Virus record (IMG/VR): IMGVR_UViG_3300006735_000195
Coordinates: 1 to 26,499 of that record
Source: a virus
DNA: 26,499 bases
Direction: 5' to 3' (one strand)
Shown here: piece by piece, positions 25,801 to 26,499 of the stretch
How positions within the stretch are numbered: position 1 is the first letter of the stretch
Layout: the number at the start of each line of letters is the position of its first letter
Notes under the pieces: generated by a model
The model's input: the letters and a program-made list of their open reading frames with translations, nothing else
Database searches by the model: none
What the model was told of the DNA's origin: nothing
Position numbers and translations under genes: made by a program

Positions 25801-26499
25801 ATTCTCTCCTCCATGTTCCTCTTTAGTTTTGCTACAAAGTATTCCACAAACGACACATCATCATCCGGCCACTGTGTAGCCAGCATAACAAATTCGCCAT
25901 AAGTGAGCATGAAATTGTGCCAGTCGCTTTCGCTTTCCATCAACGGTTTGGCACGATAACGGAGTCCTTTAAGCACTCCGAATCTACTTTGACCCGATTC
26001 TAAGGCTTGGGTCAAGAAAGCCGTAAGCATTGGGAAGTCATTCCCCATCAGGTTGAGAGCCGCTTTGTTGAGATATGCAGTGTCTCTCCTGAGATGCTCC
26101 ATGAGCGCATTGTCATCCTTGGGAAGGCCCTCAAGTATGTCAATGGCTTGTCTATAACTTCCATTAGTGAATTTGATAAGGTTAGGTAATTGGTCTTTCC
26201 ATGCCGAGGGCATGCTCTCAACATCTATGATGGATTGCAATCGACTCGTTTCTTGAGCATCGATTGGTTTGAAATGAAAAGTCAGGCACCTGTCTCTGAT
26301 GGCATTGTGAATAGGCCCTATGTCATTAGCAGTCAATATGAATATGGTGCTCTTGTGGCTTTCTTCCATCACTTGGCGAAGTGCCTTTTGAGCGGGGGTA
26401 GTAAAACTATCTGCTTCGTCTAAGCATATAATCCTACGACTAACTCCTAACCCCTTCTGCTTACTGATTGATTTCAATTCACGAATATAATCTATACCT
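25797..26499 (-). CDS. Clamp loader small subunit (RFC-S), 5' end outside window
   Basis: The frame is open to the right edge of the window, so the N-terminus with Walker A is missing. About 233 residues are visible. The visible beginning GIDYIRELKSISKQKG matches the RFC small subunit 'GI-D-x-IR' segment. Walker B is IICLDEAD (RFC box V), followed by SFTTPAQKALRQVMEE; TIFILTAND is the sensor 1 strand; IRDRC takes the place of the SRC motif, whose Arg acts as an arginine finger. The rest is a helical collar-like domain. This AAA+ subunit would open and load the sliding clamp. Its ending shares an ATGA with the OB-fold gene, and MEERI* carries the GGAGGAGAG ribosome site for the next gene. It is the first visible gene of the operon; a large subunit is not in this window. 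Confidence 0.93.
   Translation of the reverse strand, partial: GIDYIRELKSISKQKGLGVSRRIICLDEADSFTTPAQKALRQVMEESHKSTIFILTANDIGPIHNAIRDRCLTFHFKPIDAQETSRLQSIIDVESMPSAWKDQLPNLIKFTNGSYRQAIDILEGLPKDDNALMEHLRRDTAYLNKAALNLMGNDFPMLTAFLTQALESGQSRFGVLKGLRYRAKPLMESESDWHNFMLTYGEFVMLATQWPDDDVSFVEYFVAKLKRNMEERI

Noticed and set aside
1-26499. tRNA genes, CRISPR arrays, insertion sequences, integrase or attachment sites
   Set aside because: None was seen on either strand by eye; coding density leaves almost no room outside the 121-nt gap before the clamp gene.

Overview
The window looks like part of the genome of a tailed double-stranded DNA virus of archaea, most likely related to the magroviruses of marine group II Euryarchaeota (Poseidoniales). 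This rests on the gene content read from the sequence: an archaeal-type replication set (family B DNA polymerase, sliding clamp, clamp-loader small subunit, archaeo-eukaryotic primase, XPF-type nuclease), a group II chaperonin (thermosome) and a tail-like structural block. There are no ribosomal or metabolic genes and no integrase. Magroviruses are known to pair a head-tail module with a nearly complete archaeal-type replication apparatus. The host assignment is inference.

Layout. Positions 1-12895 are read on the plus strand and form the end of a structural (tail) block. It holds a giant protein of at least 3145 residues that is cut by the left edge of the window, a probable baseplate-hub protein, a small probable tail-fibre connector, a tail-fibre-like protein and a small zinc-ribbon protein. 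Positions 12892-26499 are read on the minus strand as one tightly packed replication operon. In transcription order it encodes: clamp-loader small subunit (cut by the right edge), OB-fold/RPA-like protein, RecA-fold P-loop ATPase, sliding clamp, zinc-ribbon mini-protein, PolB, MazG-like mini-protein, Cas4/RecB-like Fe-S nuclease, an unknown 85-residue protein, a primase with a PriL-type Fe-S tail, a small probable DNA-binding protein, XPF-type nuclease, helicase-like P-loop ATPase, a second zinc-finger mini-protein, DEDD exonuclease and thermosome. Most minus-strand junctions are ATGA, TAGTG or a few bases wide, which suggests translational coupling. The only real gap (121 nt) lies before the sliding clamp gene and may hold an internal promoter. 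The two blocks converge and share a TTAA in which both stop codons overlap, leaving no room for a terminator between them.

How the genes may work together. The primase would start DNA synthesis, the clamp loader would load the clamp for PolB, the P-loop ATPase would unwind, and the OB-fold and RecA-fold proteins would handle single-stranded DNA and recombination. The three nucleases would process ends, flaps or branched intermediates. The chaperonin may fold virion or replication proteins. The points most worth a second look are the primase that joins a PriS-like catalytic domain to a PriL-like Fe-S domain in one chain, the changed catalytic motifs in PolB (YGHTDS, and a degenerate Exo II), the divergent viral thermosome, the giant structural protein, and two zinc-binding mini-genes that are easily missed.
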